Numbered from the stretch's first letter, positions 8,383 through 18,575 are shown. The stretch is DNA of 50,355 nt from Candidatus Oscillochloris fontis (GCF_004138135.1 NZ_RYFD01000032.1:1-50355); one strand, 5' to 3'. A program made the numbers and translations. The notes: generated from the letters alone by a model not told the origin.

Positions 8383-8910
8383 ATGAGCCAAGAGACCATC
8401 GACATTCCGCAGGCCGATATTCTCTGGGATGTGGCTTTGGTACCTGAAGCCATTATCCGGGGTAAGACGCTGCCCGATGAGATTGCGGGTTATATTGGGA
8501 CAAAGGTCGCACGCCAGGGGTTGTACTACACCCAGGCAGCGCGTATCCTCGGCTTTGTGAAACCCGGTCGTTCGGGCGAACCGGCTGAGTTGACTCCCTT
8601 TGGGCGGGCCTTCGCCAACTATAACCAAGTTGAACAGCGTACCGCCTTACGCCGTATGCTCCTCCAGCGCGAACCAACCCGTTCCGTGATCGCGGCCATC
8701 CGCGCCAGCGAGGGTCTACGCCGCGCCGAGGTCGCCAGTGTCCTCCAGGAACTTGCCCCACTCGCCCAGAGTACCGCTCTGCGCCGTGCTGCCACAGTTG
8801 CCGCATGGCTCTGCGCAACCGGGCTTACCGAGTGGAAAGCCGGGCGGCTCTACTACTGTGGCCCCAATGTGCCGGTGCAACCGTCATTCCCCCAGCAGTA
8901 TGCGGCGTGA
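8383..8910 (+). CDS. Hypothetical protein, probable winged-helix domain
   Basis: 175 residues, no membrane segment. Residues ~45-80 (YYTQAARILGFVKPG, then ELTPFGRAF) look like a winged helix: a helix pair followed by the LTxxGR wing often seen in archaeal and bacterial DNA-binding or nuclease-associated domains. I do not recognise the full family. ATG 8383 is preferred over ATG 8371 because GAGGG lies between them at the right distance. It has its own strong promoter and converges with smc, with four bases between the stop codons. Confidence 0.6.
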   Translation: MSQETIDIPQADILWDVALVPEAIIRGKTLPDEIAGYIGTKVARQGLYYTQAARILGFVKPGRSGEPAELTPFGRAFANYNQVEQRTALRRMLLQREPTRSVIAAIRASEGLRRAEVASVLQELAPLAQSTALRRAATVAAWLCATGLTEWKAGRLYYCGPNVPVQPSFPQQYAA

Positions 8911-8914
8911 GGGC

Positions 8915-11900
8915 TTAGACTTCCACCCGTAACGAGAAGGTCTTCGAGGCTCCGTCATCGCCCATGGTGACACCGTAGAGCGTGTCGGCGGCCTCGATGG
9001 TTCCCCGGTTGTGGGTGATCAGGATAAACTGGGTCTGATCAACTAGCACCGCGAGTGCCTCGCGGAAACGCCCTACGTTCGATTCATCCAGCGCGGCGTC
9101 GGTCTCGTCGAGAATACAGAACGGGCTAGGGTTCACCTTGAGGATGGCGAAGAGCAACGCCGCCGCCGTCAGGGTTCGCTCGCCCCCGGAGAGCAGCGCG
9201 ATGCTCTGCTGCTTCTTTCCGGGGGGCCGCACGATGATCTCGACGCCTTGATCGCGCCCGCTGCTTGGTGCATCTGTCTCGTGCTCACCGACAATATGGC
9301 CATTCTCGCTCGCTGCGCTGGCTCCGGTCAGTTGTAGACGCGCTGAGCCACCGCCAAAGAGGCGCACGAAACTCTGCTCAAACTCGTCCGCTACGGCGTG
9401 GAAGGTGCGCGTGAAGCGCTGGTTCATGGCGCTTTCAAGCTCGGCGATCAATTCGTGTAGCGCGGTCTCAGCCGTGCGCAGATCGGCCACCTGCTCGCTC
9501 AAGAAGCGCTGGCGGGTGCTGGCCTCTTCGTACTCCTCCAAGGCCAACTGATTGACCGCGCCCAAGCGCAGGATCTTGGTGCGGAGGCTTTCAATCGCTG
9601 CGGGCATGTTTGGATCTACCTGGGCAGATTCGGGCACAGGCAGTGCCTCAACATCAATATCCTCCGCCGCCGCCCGCTCGTAGATCCCATCCTGGCGGTC
9701 GCTGGCGCGTTGGGCTTCGATGGTGGCGCGACTATAGGCCGCCTCCTGCTCCAACAGGATCTTGGTTGCTGCCTGTTCACGTTGCTCTAGCACGTTTTGG
9801 GCTGCCTCATCGGCGGCTAATGCCTGCTCTGCCGGGTCAATTGCGTTGCGCAGATGGTCAATCTCGTTCACCAAAGCGTGATGCTCGGCCTTGATACGGG
9901 TATGGGTACGGTCAATCTGCTCGCGTTCCTGTTCAAGTTCCGCGAGGCTCTGGCGCACGGCGGAGACCTGGCGGTTGGTCTCGTTCAGCCGCTGTTCGTG
10001 GGCCGCCAGCAGGGTGCGCTGGGCTTGCAGGTGGCCCTCAGCCGCACCAGCCGCAGCGCGTAGCTCGGCTAGTCGCTCCTGGGCTTGGCGGTCGGATTGA
10101 GCGGCGGCCTCCTGGCGGCTGCGCACTTCGGCCAAGTGGGCTTCGGCAACCGCAGCGGCGGTTTCGGCGTTATGGCACTCTTCCGCCAAGGTCGTCGCCT
10201 CAATTTCGAGGGCACGCAGGTCGCGCGCCAGCCGCTCTTGGCGTTGTGTGGCCCAACCGCGCTCCTGCTCGGCCTGTGCCAGTTGCCGCGTGGCCTGATC
10301 AACCGCCGCTCGACACGCATCGAGCGTGCGTTGGGCCTCGCGTAGGTGCGTCTCGCTCCTGCGGAGGGTGTGGGTCTGGGCCTGAATCTGGGCCTCGATC
10401 TCGGCACGCCGCTGCTCGGCCTGAGCACCATGCTGGCGGGCGAGCGCCACCTGATCGGGCAACTCGCGCAGTTCACGTTCGCGGCGCAAGACTCCGCTCT
10501 CCTTCGTCTGTGCGCCGCCGGTCACGGCACCACTACTCTGTACCTGTTCGCCCTGGAGCGTAACTATCGTCCAGCCGCCGCTCATGCGTCGCAGTTCGGC
10601 GCGGGCGGTGGCTAAGTCGCGCACCAATAACACCCGGCCTAACAACTGCTGCACCACCGGGGCATAGCGTTGATCATACGTCACCAGATCGGCGGCCACG
10701 CCTAACACCGCCAGCCCATCCACCGTCACCCCACCCAGATCGCTGCGGCCGGCGCCACGGATACTATCGAGCGGCAGGAAGGTGGCGCGTCCTGCGCCAC
10801 TGCGTTTCAGTTCATTGATCGCCTCTTCGGCATCCTGCCACTGCTCCACGACCACATGCTGTAAGCGCGAACCCAGCGCGACCTCAATTGCGGTCTCGAT
10901 CTCGGCGGGGGTACGGATAATACTCTGCACCAGTGCAAAGCCTCTGCGCCCACTGCGCTCGGCCCACTGCATAGCGGTGCGCACCCCAGCAAAGACGCCG
11001 GTATAGGAACGTGCCAGCCGGGTCAATGATTCAAGGCGCGCCTCAAGATCGGCGACTCGGCGGCGGGCGGCGGCGCACTGATCCTCCTGGTTCGCACGTT
11101 CACTGCGGAGGTTTTCGAGGGCACTGCGGGCGCTGCGTTCCTCCTCGACACTGGTGCGCCGCGTTGCTTCAGCCTCCGCGAGATTGCTCTGGGTGCTGGC
11201 GAGGTGGGTTTGGGCATGCGCCACCTGCGCTTCGGCTTGGGTAGCGAGCACCACCAACTGGCTGCGGTCGTGTTCAAGCCGAGTGGCCTGCGTGCGTAAC
11301 TGTTCAGCACGGCTGGCTCGTTCGGCGACACTTGCAGCGGCACGCAGCGCCACCTCTTGGGCGTTGCGCACCTCGCGGACAAGCGCCTGCCGTCCACGGT
11401 CGGCCTCGGCCAGTTCCGCCTCAGCACTACGTTGAGCATGGCGTTGAGCCTCCAGGGCCGTCTCGGCCTGCTGCACCTCGGTGAGCATCTGCGTGTGCCG
11501 CGCCGCCTCCTCAGCGTGGTGAGCGGCCAATTCCTGTTGGCGGCGCTCCAGATCTTCGGCACGGCGGCTCAACGCACTCAGGCGCTCAGCATCAACCGCC
11601 AACTCACGCTGAAGGATCTCGGCACGGCGGTGCAGGTCGCTACTCTGCTGATGTAGCACCCCCAGCGATTCGCGCTGTTCGCGGAGGCCATCGCGCAGGA
11701 GGCGCAATGCATGGCTCGCCGCAAGTTGGGCGGATCGTGCGTGGTCGAGCAGAAGATCGCGGCGTGCCACTTCATCGCGGGTGCGGGTGGTCTCGGCCCG
11801 TGCATATGCCCACTGGCTTGCAAAGAACTGCTCCTGAAGGGTGCGCAGTTCACCATGCAATTCGCGGTACTGGCGTGCCTGGCCAGCTTGGCGTTTGAGT

Positions 11901-12502
11901 GCCCGCAGACGCGGCTCCAACTCCTCCAGCAGATCGGCCACCCGTTGCAGATTCGCGTCGGTCTCGCGCAAGCGGCGTAGTGCCTCGGCGCGGCGCAGAT
12001 CGAAGCCGCCAATTTCAGCCGCATCCTCAAAGAGTCGCCGCCGCTCTTCGGGGCGCAACGTCAATGCGGCATCAACCAGACCCTGATTGATGATGGTATA
12101 GGAACCCCCTAGCGGCTCGGTGGCCGCCTGAAGATCGCGCAACCGCACGCGATTGCGGTTGATGAAATACTCATTCTCACCACTGCGTGTAGCGCGGCGA
12201 GTAATCGTAACCTCATCGAAATCGAGTGGCAGCAGGCGGTCGCTATTATCAATCGTCAGTGAGACCTCGGCCAACCCGGCGGCGGTGCGCCGCCCGCCTC
12301 CCGAATAGATCAACTCTTCAGAACGCTTGCAGCGCAGTGTGGAGAGACTTTGTTCCCCTAGTACCCAGCGCACGGCGTCGGCAATATTACTCTTACCTGA
12401 ACCATTCGGCCCCACAATCGCCGTAATCCCCGGTTGAAAGGCAATACTTGTGCGGCTCGCAAAGGTCTTAAAGCCTAAAATATCGAGACGTTTGAGATAC
12501 AT
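8915..12502 (-). CDS. smc: Chromosome segregation protein SMC
   Basis: 1195 residues, normal SMC length. Walker A GPNGSGKS is at 31-38, followed by the WVLGEQS region. A long coiled coil rich in Glu/Arg/Ala runs from about 165 to 500, the hinge covers about 515-670, and a second coiled coil follows. The C-terminal head has LLSGGERT (from 1103) and Walker [14 protein letters not shown] (around 1132). SMC dimers with ScpA/B organise and separate the chromosome. ATG 12502 is chosen because [14 protein letters not shown] is the standard N-terminus; an in-frame ATG 135 bases upstream would translate a repeat remnant. Promoter at 12609-12637. Confidence 0.97.
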   Translation of the reverse strand: MYLKRLDILGFKTFASRTSIAFQPGITAIVGPNGSGKSNIADAVRWVLGEQSLSTLRCKRSEELIYSGGGRRTAAGLAEVSLTIDNSDRLLPLDFDEVTITRRATRSGENEYFINRNRVRLRDLQAATEPLGGSYTIINQGLVDAALTLRPEERRRLFEDAAEIGGFDLRRAEALRRLRETDANLQRVADLLEELEPRLRALKRQAGQARQYRELHGELRTLQEQFFASQWAYARAETTRTRDEVARRDLLLDHARSAQLAASHALRLLRDGLREQRESLGVLHQQSSDLHRRAEILQRELAVDAERLSALSRRAEDLERRQQELAAHHAEEAARHTQMLTEVQQAETALEAQRHAQRSAEAELAEADRGRQALVREVRNAQEVALRAAASVAERASRAEQLRTQATRLEHDRSQLVVLATQAEAQVAHAQTHLASTQSNLAEAEATRRTSVEEERSARSALENLRSERANQEDQCAAARRRVADLEARLESLTRLARSYTGVFAGVRTAMQWAERSGRRGFALVQSIIRTPAEIETAIEVALGSRLQHVVVEQWQDAEEAINELKRSGAGRATFLPLDSIRGAGRSDLGGVTVDGLAVLGVAADLVTYDQRYAPVVQQLLGRVLLVRDLATARAELRRMSGGWTIVTLQGEQVQSSGAVTGGAQTKESGVLRRERELRELPDQVALARQHGAQAEQRRAEIEAQIQAQTHTLRRSETHLREAQRTLDACRAAVDQATRQLAQAEQERGWATQRQERLARDLRALEIEATTLAEECHNAETAAAVAEAHLAEVRSRQEAAAQSDRQAQERLAELRAAAGAAEGHLQAQRTLLAAHEQRLNETNRQVSAVRQSLAELEQEREQIDRTHTRIKAEHHALVNEIDHLRNAIDPAEQALAADEAAQNVLEQREQAATKILLEQEAAYSRATIEAQRASDRQDGIYERAAAEDIDVEALPVPESAQVDPNMPAAIESLRTKILRLGAVNQLALEEYEEASTRQRFLSEQVADLRTAETALHELIAELESAMNQRFTRTFHAVADEFEQSFVRLFGGGSARLQLTGASAASENGHIVGEHETDAPSSGRDQGVEIIVRPPGKKQQSIALLSGGERTLTAAALLFAILKVNPSPFCILDETDAALDESNVGRFREALAVLVDQTQFILITHNRGTIEAADTLYGVTMGDDGASKTFSLRVEV

Positions 12503-12518
12503 AGATTGGTGTAGATAT

Positions 12519-12600
12519 GTTCTGTTTGAGCGACGTTGTCGCCAAAACACAACAAAAAAGATCTTCGGAAACGACTTGCCGCCTCCGAATCCCGACAACA
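12519..12600. repeat. Degenerate half-copy of the hairpin element in the smc leader
   Basis: The stretch GTCGCCAAAACACAACAAA followed by AAAGATCTTCGG resembles the right half of the element at 28813-28962 (GCCGCCAAAAAACAACAAA, then ATCTTCGG). The left arm is decayed, so no long hairpin forms. It occupies the untranslated leader of smc. Confidence 0.5.
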
Positions 12601-12608
12601 GCGAGGTT

Positions 12609-12637
12609 ATTGTAGCACATGTGTGGTAATATTCCAA
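12609..12637 (-). promoter_or_regulatory. Promoter for smc
   Basis: On the minus strand TTGGAA (12632-12637) and TACAAT (12609-12614) are separated by 17 bases. It gives an smc leader of about 100 bases. Its -35 box abuts that of the opposite promoter. Confidence 0.55.
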
Positions 12638-12666
12638 TTGCGTCCCACCGAAGGTTGTGGTACAAT
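12638..12666 (+). promoter_or_regulatory. Divergent promoter toward the amino-acid transporter operon
   Basis: TTGCGT (12638-12643), 17-base spacer, TACAAT (12661-12666). The -35 box touches the smc -35 box, making a compact back-to-back pair. A transcript would carry about 240 leader bases before the binding-protein gene. Confidence 0.5.
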
Positions 12667-12691
12667 CCTCAGTAATCCCAGTTGAACAAAT

Positions 12692-12835
12692 ATGACGCAG
12701 TGTCGCGTTGCCCTTGCAGATGACCTCATCACCGTGCGGATCGGGCAGAGAAACCCTTTACACCACCTGTGTTGTGCGTTCATGATTCTATACACTATTA
12801 GCCGATAACGGTTAACAGTGTATACCCAGAGGGTT
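12692..12835 (+). promoter_or_regulatory. Leader of amino-acid transporter operon: small ORF and nested inverted repeats
   Basis: A 38-codon open frame (12692-12808) precedes and overlaps nested inverted repeats: outer AACCCT (12752-12757) with AGGGTT (12830-12835), inner TATACACT (12789-12796) with AGTGTATA (12817-12824). The frame ends in the inner loop. This could be an attenuator, an operator or mere decay; there is no ribosome site before the small frame, so translation is doubtful. Confidence 0.3.
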
Positions 12836-12912
12836 CGCTGCGGCGCGTCTCTACCGATAGGGTTTGGTATAGTCAGCGTGCCGCTTAACACCATTTTAGA
12901 AGGAGCATGCAG

Positions 12913-14049
12913 ATGAGACGGCAGGTTCTCCCCGCCTTAGCGACGGCCTTGGCCTTAGCTCTAACCGCATGTGGTGGTCAGACACCGCAGGCTGCCAACA
13001 CCCCCGCCCCGGTGGCCAGTGCCCCAGCGGCAGTAGTGGATACCGCTGCCCCAGCGACCGAGGCTCCCGCTGCTTCGCCGGCTGCTCAATCCAACACCGG
13101 TGGGCGTATCCAGACCATCATTTCGCGTGGTAATCTGATCTGTGGTGTGAACAACGTGCTACCCGGATTCGGCAATGTGGATAGTGCCGGGAACTTTAGC
13201 GGTTTTGATGTTGAGTTCTGCCGTGCAATTGCGGCTGCGCTCTTCGATGATCCCACCAAGGTTGTATTTCGCCCGCTGAACGCCCAGGAGCGCTTTACCG
13301 CTCTCCAGAGCGGCGAGGTTGATGTCCTCTCGCGTAATACCACGATCACCCTCACCCGCGATGGCTCGGTGAGCCTCGATTTTGCCCCCGTCACCTTCTA
13401 TGATGGCCAGGGCATGATGGTACGCAAAGACAGCGGCATCGAGACGCTGGAGGACATGGAGGGTGCGCGTATCTGCGTGCAGAGCGGTACCACCACCGAG
13501 TTGAACTTGGCCGATCAGTTCCGCGCCCGCAACATCAACTTCGAGGCCGTGATCTTCCAGGAGGCCGATCCGACCTTCCAAGCCTATGACACTGGCCAGT
13601 GTGACGGCTTCACCACCGATAAGTCGGGCTTGGTGAGCTATCAGACCAAGGCGGTCAACCCGGATGATCACAAGATCCTTGATGTCACCATGTCCAAGGA
13701 GCCACTGGCCCCGGCGGTGCTCCAGGGTGATGCGCAGTGGGCCGATGCGGTGACCTGGATTGTCAATGCCACCATCGAGGCGGAGGAGATGGGTATCACC
13801 TCGGCCAATATCGGTGACTTTGCGGCGAGCGAAGATCCCAACATCCGCCGCTTCCTGGGCGTTGAGGGCGAGTTGGGGGCTGGAATTGGCCTGCCCAATG
13901 ACTTCGCCGCCCGCGTGATTAAGCATGTCGGCAACTATGCGGAGATCTACAACCGCAACCTTGGCCCCGATACCCCCTTCAACCTGCCGCGTGGTCTCAA
14001 CACGCTCTATACCGAGGGTGGGTTGCTCTACTCGCCGCCCTTCCGCTAG
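12913..14049 (+). CDS. aapJ: General L-amino acid ABC transporter substrate-binding lipoprotein
   Basis: 378 residues. A lipoprotein signal peptide with lipobox LALTAC ends near residue 20; an Ala/Pro/Thr-rich linker follows. The binding domain has typical family-3 features: ISRGNLICGVNNVLPGFG, then FDVEFCRAIAAALF and DVLSRNTTITLTRD. The length and the late YAEIYNRNLG region fit AapJ/BztA rather than shorter HisJ-type proteins. ATG 12913 is used because AGAAGGAG is seven bases upstream; ATG 12907 would be too close. First gene of a four-gene operon (permeases 14280 and 15494, ATPase 16747). A paralogue lies at 36049. Confidence 0.9.
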   Translation: MRRQVLPALATALALALTACGGQTPQAANTPAPVASAPAAVVDTAAPATEAPAASPAAQSNTGGRIQTIISRGNLICGVNNVLPGFGNVDSAGNFSGFDVEFCRAIAAALFDDPTKVVFRPLNAQERFTALQSGEVDVLSRNTTITLTRDGSVSLDFAPVTFYDGQGMMVRKDSGIETLEDMEGARICVQSGTTTELNLADQFRARNINFEAVIFQEADPTFQAYDTGQCDGFTTDKSGLVSYQTKAVNPDDHKILDVTMSKEPLAPAVLQGDAQWADAVTWIVNATIEAEEMGITSANIGDFAASEDPNIRRFLGVEGELGAGIGLPNDFAARVIKHVGNYAEIYNRNLGPDTPFNLPRGLNTLYTEGGLLYSPPFR

Positions 14050-14105
14050 AGATGGTTAATCGTCCGGCGGGGATTTGGGGGAGGTGAAACTTCCCCCGAA
14101 GAACT

Positions 14106-14154
14106 CTTTTTTCTCGTATGTTGGCGGCGAAGCCGCCAACATACGAGAAAAAAG
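14106..14154. terminator. Very long perfect hairpin after the binding-protein gene
   Basis: A 23-bp perfect stem with a 3-base GAA loop (centre 14130): the left arm begins CTTTTTTCTCG, the core is GGCGGC-GAA-GCCGCC and the right arm ends in a run of A then G. T-runs flank both strands, so it can act as a terminator or attenuator in either direction. Inside an operon, it may lower permease expression relative to the binding protein. It is the core of a dispersed element (see 28813 and 35849), here in reverse orientation. Confidence 0.7.
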
Positions 14155-14159
14155 CAGGT

Positions 14160-14215
14160 TTGAGGCGTAGCCCCACACGTGGGTTTTAGGGCGGCAGCCC
14201 TAAACGTAGCGCCCA
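14160..14215. repeat. Flanking arm of the hairpin element (GGCGTAGCCCC; GGGCGGCAGCCC)
   Basis: Short inverted pieces such as TAGGGC-GGCA-GCCCTA (about 14187-14202) and GGCGTAGCCCC lie next to the long hairpin. They correspond in reverse to the GGGGCTGCGCCCC arm of the other copies, showing the insertion is more than the hairpin alone. Confidence 0.5.
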
Positions 14216-14279
14216 TATCCTCGAACCTCCACCGGCGGTCAGGTGCAATCAGCGATCTGCAATCTGAAATGGTGCCTCT

Positions 14280-15476
14280 ATGAGCGTTGCTCCCCCATCG
14301 CAGCAGCAGACCCGTATCCCCTTCTATCGTGATACACGCATCATTGCGGTGTTGCTCCAGATCTTTTTCCTCATCGCGGTAGTGGGTTTCATCTGGTTCC
14401 TCTATAGCAACATGATGGCGGGTCTGCGGCGCAGTAATCTACTCCCCAACTATTCCTTTCTCTCTCAACCAGCCAGTTTCCCAATTAGCGAGAGTCCCAT
14501 TCCGTATGATCCTGGGCGTACCTATGGCTATGCCTTTGTGGTAGGGGTTCTCAATACTCTCCGGGTTGCCGTGATTGGTATCGTTCTCTCCACAATTCTG
14601 GGGATCATTATTGGCGTGAGTCGTTTGTCGAGCAACTGGATGCTACGCAGTGTGGCGACGGCCTATGTGGAACTGGTGCGTAACATCCCATTGCTACTGC
14701 AACTCTTCTTCTGGCTGATTATGAGCCAGGAATTCCCGCGTATTCAGGATGCGATCAGTGTCGCTGACTTGTTCTACCTGCATAACCGAGGTGTCACGCT
14801 ACCATGGTTCGGGGTGGGTTCCAGTTTTGCGGTGTGGCAGATCTGGATCGCGGTTGGTCTGGTGGCCGGGCTAATCCTGTATATCGTTCGCCGGATCCAG
14901 TTTGTGCGCCGCGACCGACCGGGGGTGGCGTTGCCCTGGGCCTTGCTGCTGGCGGTGAGCATTGTACTGGTTGGCTTCTTCGTCTCTGGTATTACCAGCG
15001 GCAACTGGCCCCTGATTCTCGATGTTCCTGTGTTGCAACGCTTTAATTTCCTGGGTGGGGTCACCATTACCACCAACTTTACGGCACTACTCATGGGCTT
15101 AGTCATCTATACGGCGGTCTTTATTGGTGAGATTGTGCGCAGTGGCATTCAGGCGGTCAATAAGGGCCAGCGTGAAGCCGCACGTGCGCTTGGTTTGACT
15201 CCGGGCCAGACGCTGCGCTTGGTCATCTTTCCCCAGGCGTTGCGGATCATGATCCCGCCGATGACCAGCCAATATCTCAATCTGACCAAAAATAGTAGCT
15301 TGGCAGTGGCGATTGGTTTTCCCGATCTCTTTGCGGTGGCAGGTACAACCCTCAACCAGACCGGCCAGACCGTACCGGTGATGCTGATCGTCATGTTGGC
15401 CTACTTGAGTGTCAGCCTTGTAACATCGTTGTTGATGAATTGGTACAACAAGCGGATTCAGTTAGTAGAGCGCTAG
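14280..15476 (+). CDS. aapQ: General L-amino acid ABC transporter permease
   Basis: 398 residues with about eight membrane segments. The HisM-type core has an N-terminal GVLNTLRVAVIGIVLSTILG and the coupling motif EIVRSGIQAVNKGQREAARALG near residue 285. A ~100-residue insertion between the early and late helices is characteristic of AapQ-type permeases and absent in short HisQ/M proteins. Inner membrane; pairs with the next gene. The ATG at 14280 lacks a strong ribosome site. It follows the 230-base gap with the long hairpin. Confidence 0.9.
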   Translation: MSVAPPSQQQTRIPFYRDTRIIAVLLQIFFLIAVVGFIWFLYSNMMAGLRRSNLLPNYSFLSQPASFPISESPIPYDPGRTYGYAFVVGVLNTLRVAVIGIVLSTILGIIIGVSRLSSNWMLRSVATAYVELVRNIPLLLQLFFWLIMSQEFPRIQDAISVADLFYLHNRGVTLPWFGVGSSFAVWQIWIAVGLVAGLILYIVRRIQFVRRDRPGVALPWALLLAVSIVLVGFFVSGITSGNWPLILDVPVLQRFNFLGGVTITTNFTALLMGLVIYTAVFIGEIVRSGIQAVNKGQREAARALGLTPGQTLRLVIFPQALRIMIPPMTSQYLNLTKNSSLAVAIGFPDLFAVAGTTLNQTGQTVPVMLIVMLAYLSVSLVTSLLMNWYNKRIQLVER

Positions 15477-15493
15477 TTGAGAGAGGTGATCCG

Positions 15494-16717
15494 ATGACAA
15501 CTGACTCCGCACGTGCTCGTCCAACCAAACCGACGGTGGTGTTGTGGGATTGGCTGCGCCAAAATCTGTTCAACACCTGGTATAACGCGATCATCTCGGT
15601 AGTGATCGCGTTTCTGCTCTACCAGTTACTCAGTAACCTGCTGGGTTGGTTGCTCACCACCCAGGGCTGGATCGCGGTACTGACGAATATCCGCCTGCTC
15701 TTTGTGGGGCGTTACCCCCCCGATCAGGTGTGGCGGGTCGAGGTGGTGGTCGCGCTGATCGCCCTGTTGACCGGTCTGAGTGGTGGGGTATGGAAGGGTA
15801 TCGTGCGTAATCTGGCGACGGGCTTTGGCTTGATTCTGTTTGTGTTGAGCCTCATCGCCTTCACCTTCCCCAATGATGGCTTCAATCCAATGATCGCCGC
15901 CCCGATCTTTCTTTTGGGAAGTTCGGCGCTGCTTGCCTTGGGTATCTGGGGCGGGAGTCGCATTGCTGAACGGCTGCGTATCCCGTTGATCATCAGTTGG
16001 GTGTTGCTCTACCCGATAGGGATTCTGATCATCCGGGGCGGAGTTGGTTTGCCGGTGGTCGAGACCAACCTCTGGGGCGGCTTGTTGCTCACCCTGATTC
16101 TTTCTAGTAGTGGCATTATTCTCTCATTTCCGCTCGGCGTCTTGCTCGCGCTGGGTCGGCGGAGCGATCTGCCCATCGTCAAGGGCTTCTGCATCGCCTA
16201 TATCGAACTCATCCGTGGCATTCCGCTGGTCACGGTGCTCTTTATGGCCCAACTGATGCTGCCGCTCTTCCTGCCAGATCAGGTACGCATTGACTCAGTC
16301 GTGCGGGCGATGGTGGCGGTAACGCTCTTCAGCGCGGCGTATCTGGCTGAAAACGTGCGCGGTGGTCTCCAATCACTACCACGTGGGCAGGCCGAGGCGG
16401 CACGGGCACTGGGCCTCAATTCGGTGCAGACGACGTTGCTGATCACGCTTCCCCAGGCGCTACGGGCGATCATTCCGGTGCTGGTGGGCCAGTTTATCTC
16501 GCTCTTCAAAGATACCTCGCTGGTGGTGATCGTCGGTCTGATAGATCTGCTTGGCATTGCGCGCACGATCTATTCGCAGGCCGAATGGAAGGACTTTACC
16601 GGCGGGGTCTGGCGCGAGACACTCTTTGTCGTTGCGGTCATCTACTGGATCTTCAGCTTTACGATGTCGCGTACCAGCAAGAAGATCGAGGAGAAGATGA
16701 GTGTCGGGTATCGGTAG
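15494..16717 (+). CDS. aapM: General L-amino acid ABC transporter permease
   Basis: 407 residues, about eight to nine membrane segments. The permease core begins at about 190, with FCIAYIELIRGIPLVTVL and the coupling sequence ENVRGGLQSLPRGQAEAARA near 290. The long N-terminal membrane part is typical of AapM. ATG 15494 is chosen because GAGAGGTGATCCG lies directly upstream; an earlier in-frame GTG falls inside aapQ. Forms the channel with the 14280 product. Confidence 0.9.
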   Translation: MTTDSARARPTKPTVVLWDWLRQNLFNTWYNAIISVVIAFLLYQLLSNLLGWLLTTQGWIAVLTNIRLLFVGRYPPDQVWRVEVVVALIALLTGLSGGVWKGIVRNLATGFGLILFVLSLIAFTFPNDGFNPMIAAPIFLLGSSALLALGIWGGSRIAERLRIPLIISWVLLYPIGILIIRGGVGLPVVETNLWGGLLLTLILSSSGIILSFPLGVLLALGRRSDLPIVKGFCIAYIELIRGIPLVTVLFMAQLMLPLFLPDQVRIDSVVRAMVAVTLFSAAYLAENVRGGLQSLPRGQAEAARALGLNSVQTTLLITLPQALRAIIPVLVGQFISLFKDTSLVVIVGLIDLLGIARTIYSQAEWKDFTGGVWRETLFVVAVIYWIFSFTMSRTSKKIEEKMSVGYR

Positions 16718-16746
16718 GCGTGTCTTGAGGCAGAAAGTTAGCAACT

Positions 16747-17496
16747 ATGGCTGATCAAACCAACCAAGAACCGATCATCATCTGCGAAGGGGTGAATAAG
16801 TGGTATGGCGAATTCCACGCCCTACGTGATGTCTCGATCCGGGTACGTCGGGGTGAAGTAGTGGTCATTTGTGGCCCTTCAGGCAGTGGTAAGAGTACCT
16901 TCATCCGTACTATTAACCGCCTTGAAGAACATCAGCAAGGGACGATCATTGTTGATGGGATCGAGATGACCAATGACATCCGTAATATTGACGCCATTCG
17001 GCGCGAGACGGGCATGGTCTTCCAGCAGTTTAACCTCTTCCCGCACCTGACGGTCATGCAGAATATTACCCTGGCACCGATCTGGGTGCGTAAAAAGACC
17101 CGTAAAGAGAGTGATGCCAAGGCGAAAGAACTGTTGGAACGAGTAGGGATTGTCGAGCAAGCGCAAAAATTCCCCGGCCAACTATCGGGTGGCCAGCAGC
17201 AACGGGTGGCGATTGCGCGCGCCTTGGCGATGGAACCCCGGATTATGCTCTTCGATGAACCAACCTCAGCACTTGACCCGGAGATGGTCAAGGAGGTATT
17301 GGACGTGATGAAAGAGTTGGCGCGCGGTGGCATCACCATGCTCTGCGTTACCCATGAGATGGGCTTCGCTCGTGAGGTTGCGGATCGGATCGTCTTTATG
17401 GATCATGGCCAGATTGTGGAAGAAGGCAACCCCGAACAGATCTTTAGTGCGCCCCAGCACGAGCGCACCAAGCTCTTCTTGAGCCAGATACTTTAA
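16747..17496 (+). CDS. aapP: Amino acid ABC transporter ATP-binding protein
   Basis: 249 residues. Walker [10 protein letters not shown] at 43-51, Q-loop [13 protein letters not shown] near 91-103, signature [15 protein letters not shown], Walker [15 protein letters not shown], then the His switch CVTHEMGFA. It is a standard GlnQ/AapP ATPase and closes the operon begun at 12913. It starts 29 bases after the second permease. Confidence 0.95.
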   Translation: MADQTNQEPIIICEGVNKWYGEFHALRDVSIRVRRGEVVVICGPSGSGKSTFIRTINRLEEHQQGTIIVDGIEMTNDIRNIDAIRRETGMVFQQFNLFPHLTVMQNITLAPIWVRKKTRKESDAKAKELLERVGIVEQAQKFPGQLSGGQQQRVAIARALAMEPRIMLFDEPTSALDPEMVKEVLDVMKELARGGITMLCVTHEMGFAREVADRIVFMDHGQIVEEGNPEQIFSAPQHERTKLFLSQIL

Positions 17497-17633
17497 TCTG
17501 GTTGCCCTCAAGGCTGGGGTAGTTTATAATTGAGTTGCCTATCCTGCACCAAAACGGACACCCGCGTGGGTGAAATGAACGAAAAACCCCGTTTGTATCG
17601 GTACGTGCAAGGATGGCAGGAGGAAGTGTCAGC

Positions 17634-18047
17634 ATGTTTGGTAGTAGTAAAAAGCCTCAGACCACCCCTAACACGATCAGTAGTAAGCCGGAGACGGTCA
17701 TCGGCGCGAACACGCGCTTTCAGGGGTCGTTGACCTCCGATGGTAACATCCGCATTGATGGGTCGGTCGAGGGTGATATAGAAGTGCTTGGCAATCTCAT
17801 TGTGGGAGAGACTGGGCGCGTGATTGCAACGGTAAAGGCCCAGAACGTTCACGTCTCTGGGGCGGTCAAGGGTGAAATTATCGCTGTGGAACAGCTTGAG
17901 ATCTCGCCCACCGGCAAGGTGTGGGGAGATATTACCGCTGCGGCACTGCATATCGAGCCAGGTGGTCTCTTCCGTGGGCAGAGTGCGATGACGACCACGA
18001 TTGATGAGCCGCTCTTGCTTGAAGCACCTCGGCCCAGCAATGGGTAA
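17634..18047 (+). CDS. Bactofilin family cytoskeletal protein
   Basis: 137 residues. The core (about 12-115) is the glycine/valine-rich right-handed beta-helix of bactofilins (DUF583): VIGANTRFQGSLTSDGN, then RIDGSVEGDIE and VKGEIIAVEQLEISPTG. Bactofilins polymerise without nucleotide and scaffold wall synthesis or cell-shape machinery. GGAGGA lies ten bases before ATG 17634; an upstream in-frame ATG 17613 lacks this. Six bases separate it from an FtsB-like gene, suggesting a joint role in envelope growth. Confidence 0.9.
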   Translation: MFGSSKKPQTTPNTISSKPETVIGANTRFQGSLTSDGNIRIDGSVEGDIEVLGNLIVGETGRVIATVKAQNVHVSGAVKGEIIAVEQLEISPTGKVWGDITAAALHIEPGGLFRGQSAMTTTIDEPLLLEAPRPSNG

Positions 18048-18053
18048 TTCCCG

Positions 18054-18569
18054 ATGAAAGCAAAACGCCCCCACGCAACACGTCGTATCTTGCCCAATTG
18101 GCGTCATGTTGTACGGCGGCGCTCTGCGGTCGAGGGTCATACGATCTTTGCGCGTTTGGCCGCTTTGGCGCGCTCCGGCGGGCGAGGCTTGGCCTCGCTG
18201 CTGGTGGGCGCAGTGATGCTGACCTTGATCGGGTTGCTGATCGCCAACTTTATTGGCCAGGTGATGCTGAGTGCGCGCCTAGAGGCGCAACGTGCCGCCC
18301 TGGCGGCAGAGGTTGATCAGATTCGCGCCGAGAACCGCCAGCTTGAGGCAGCGGTGGACTTTGCCGAGTCCGATGCGAATGTGGAACGTATCGCTCGTGA
18401 GCAGTTGGGCTATGCACGTGATGGCGATATGGTGCTGATGGTTCAAACCCCGCCGCCGCTCCCGACCACCTCCGCCTCCTCCGATGGGTCAACGCTCAGC
18501 CCGTTGCCGCCGGAGCCACCTGCGCCGAATTGGCACCGCTGGTGGACGGCGTTCTTTCCGGTTTCGTGA
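18054..18569 (+). CDS. FtsB/DivIC-like septum formation initiator protein
   Basis: 171 residues with a basic cytoplasmic N-terminus, a membrane segment at about 47-69, then a short coiled coil (about 72-105, LEAQRAALAAEVDQIRAEN) and the family ending VERIAREQLGYARDGDMVLM. The C-terminus is a Pro/Ser-rich tail. FtsB/DivIC-type proteins join the division complex with FtsL. It follows the bactofilin by six bases. Confidence 0.85.
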   Translation: MKAKRPHATRRILPNWRHVVRRRSAVEGHTIFARLAALARSGGRGLASLLVGAVMLTLIGLLIANFIGQVMLSARLEAQRAALAAEVDQIRAENRQLEAAVDFAESDANVERIAREQLGYARDGDMVLMVQTPPPLPTTSASSDGSTLSPLPPEPPAPNWHRWWTAFFPVS

Positions 18570-18575
18570 CCGTAT

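Noticed and set aside
12503-12637. N-terminal extension of SMC
   Set aside because: It encodes repeat-derived sequence; SMC proteins start MYLKRL-like directly before the ATPase head.
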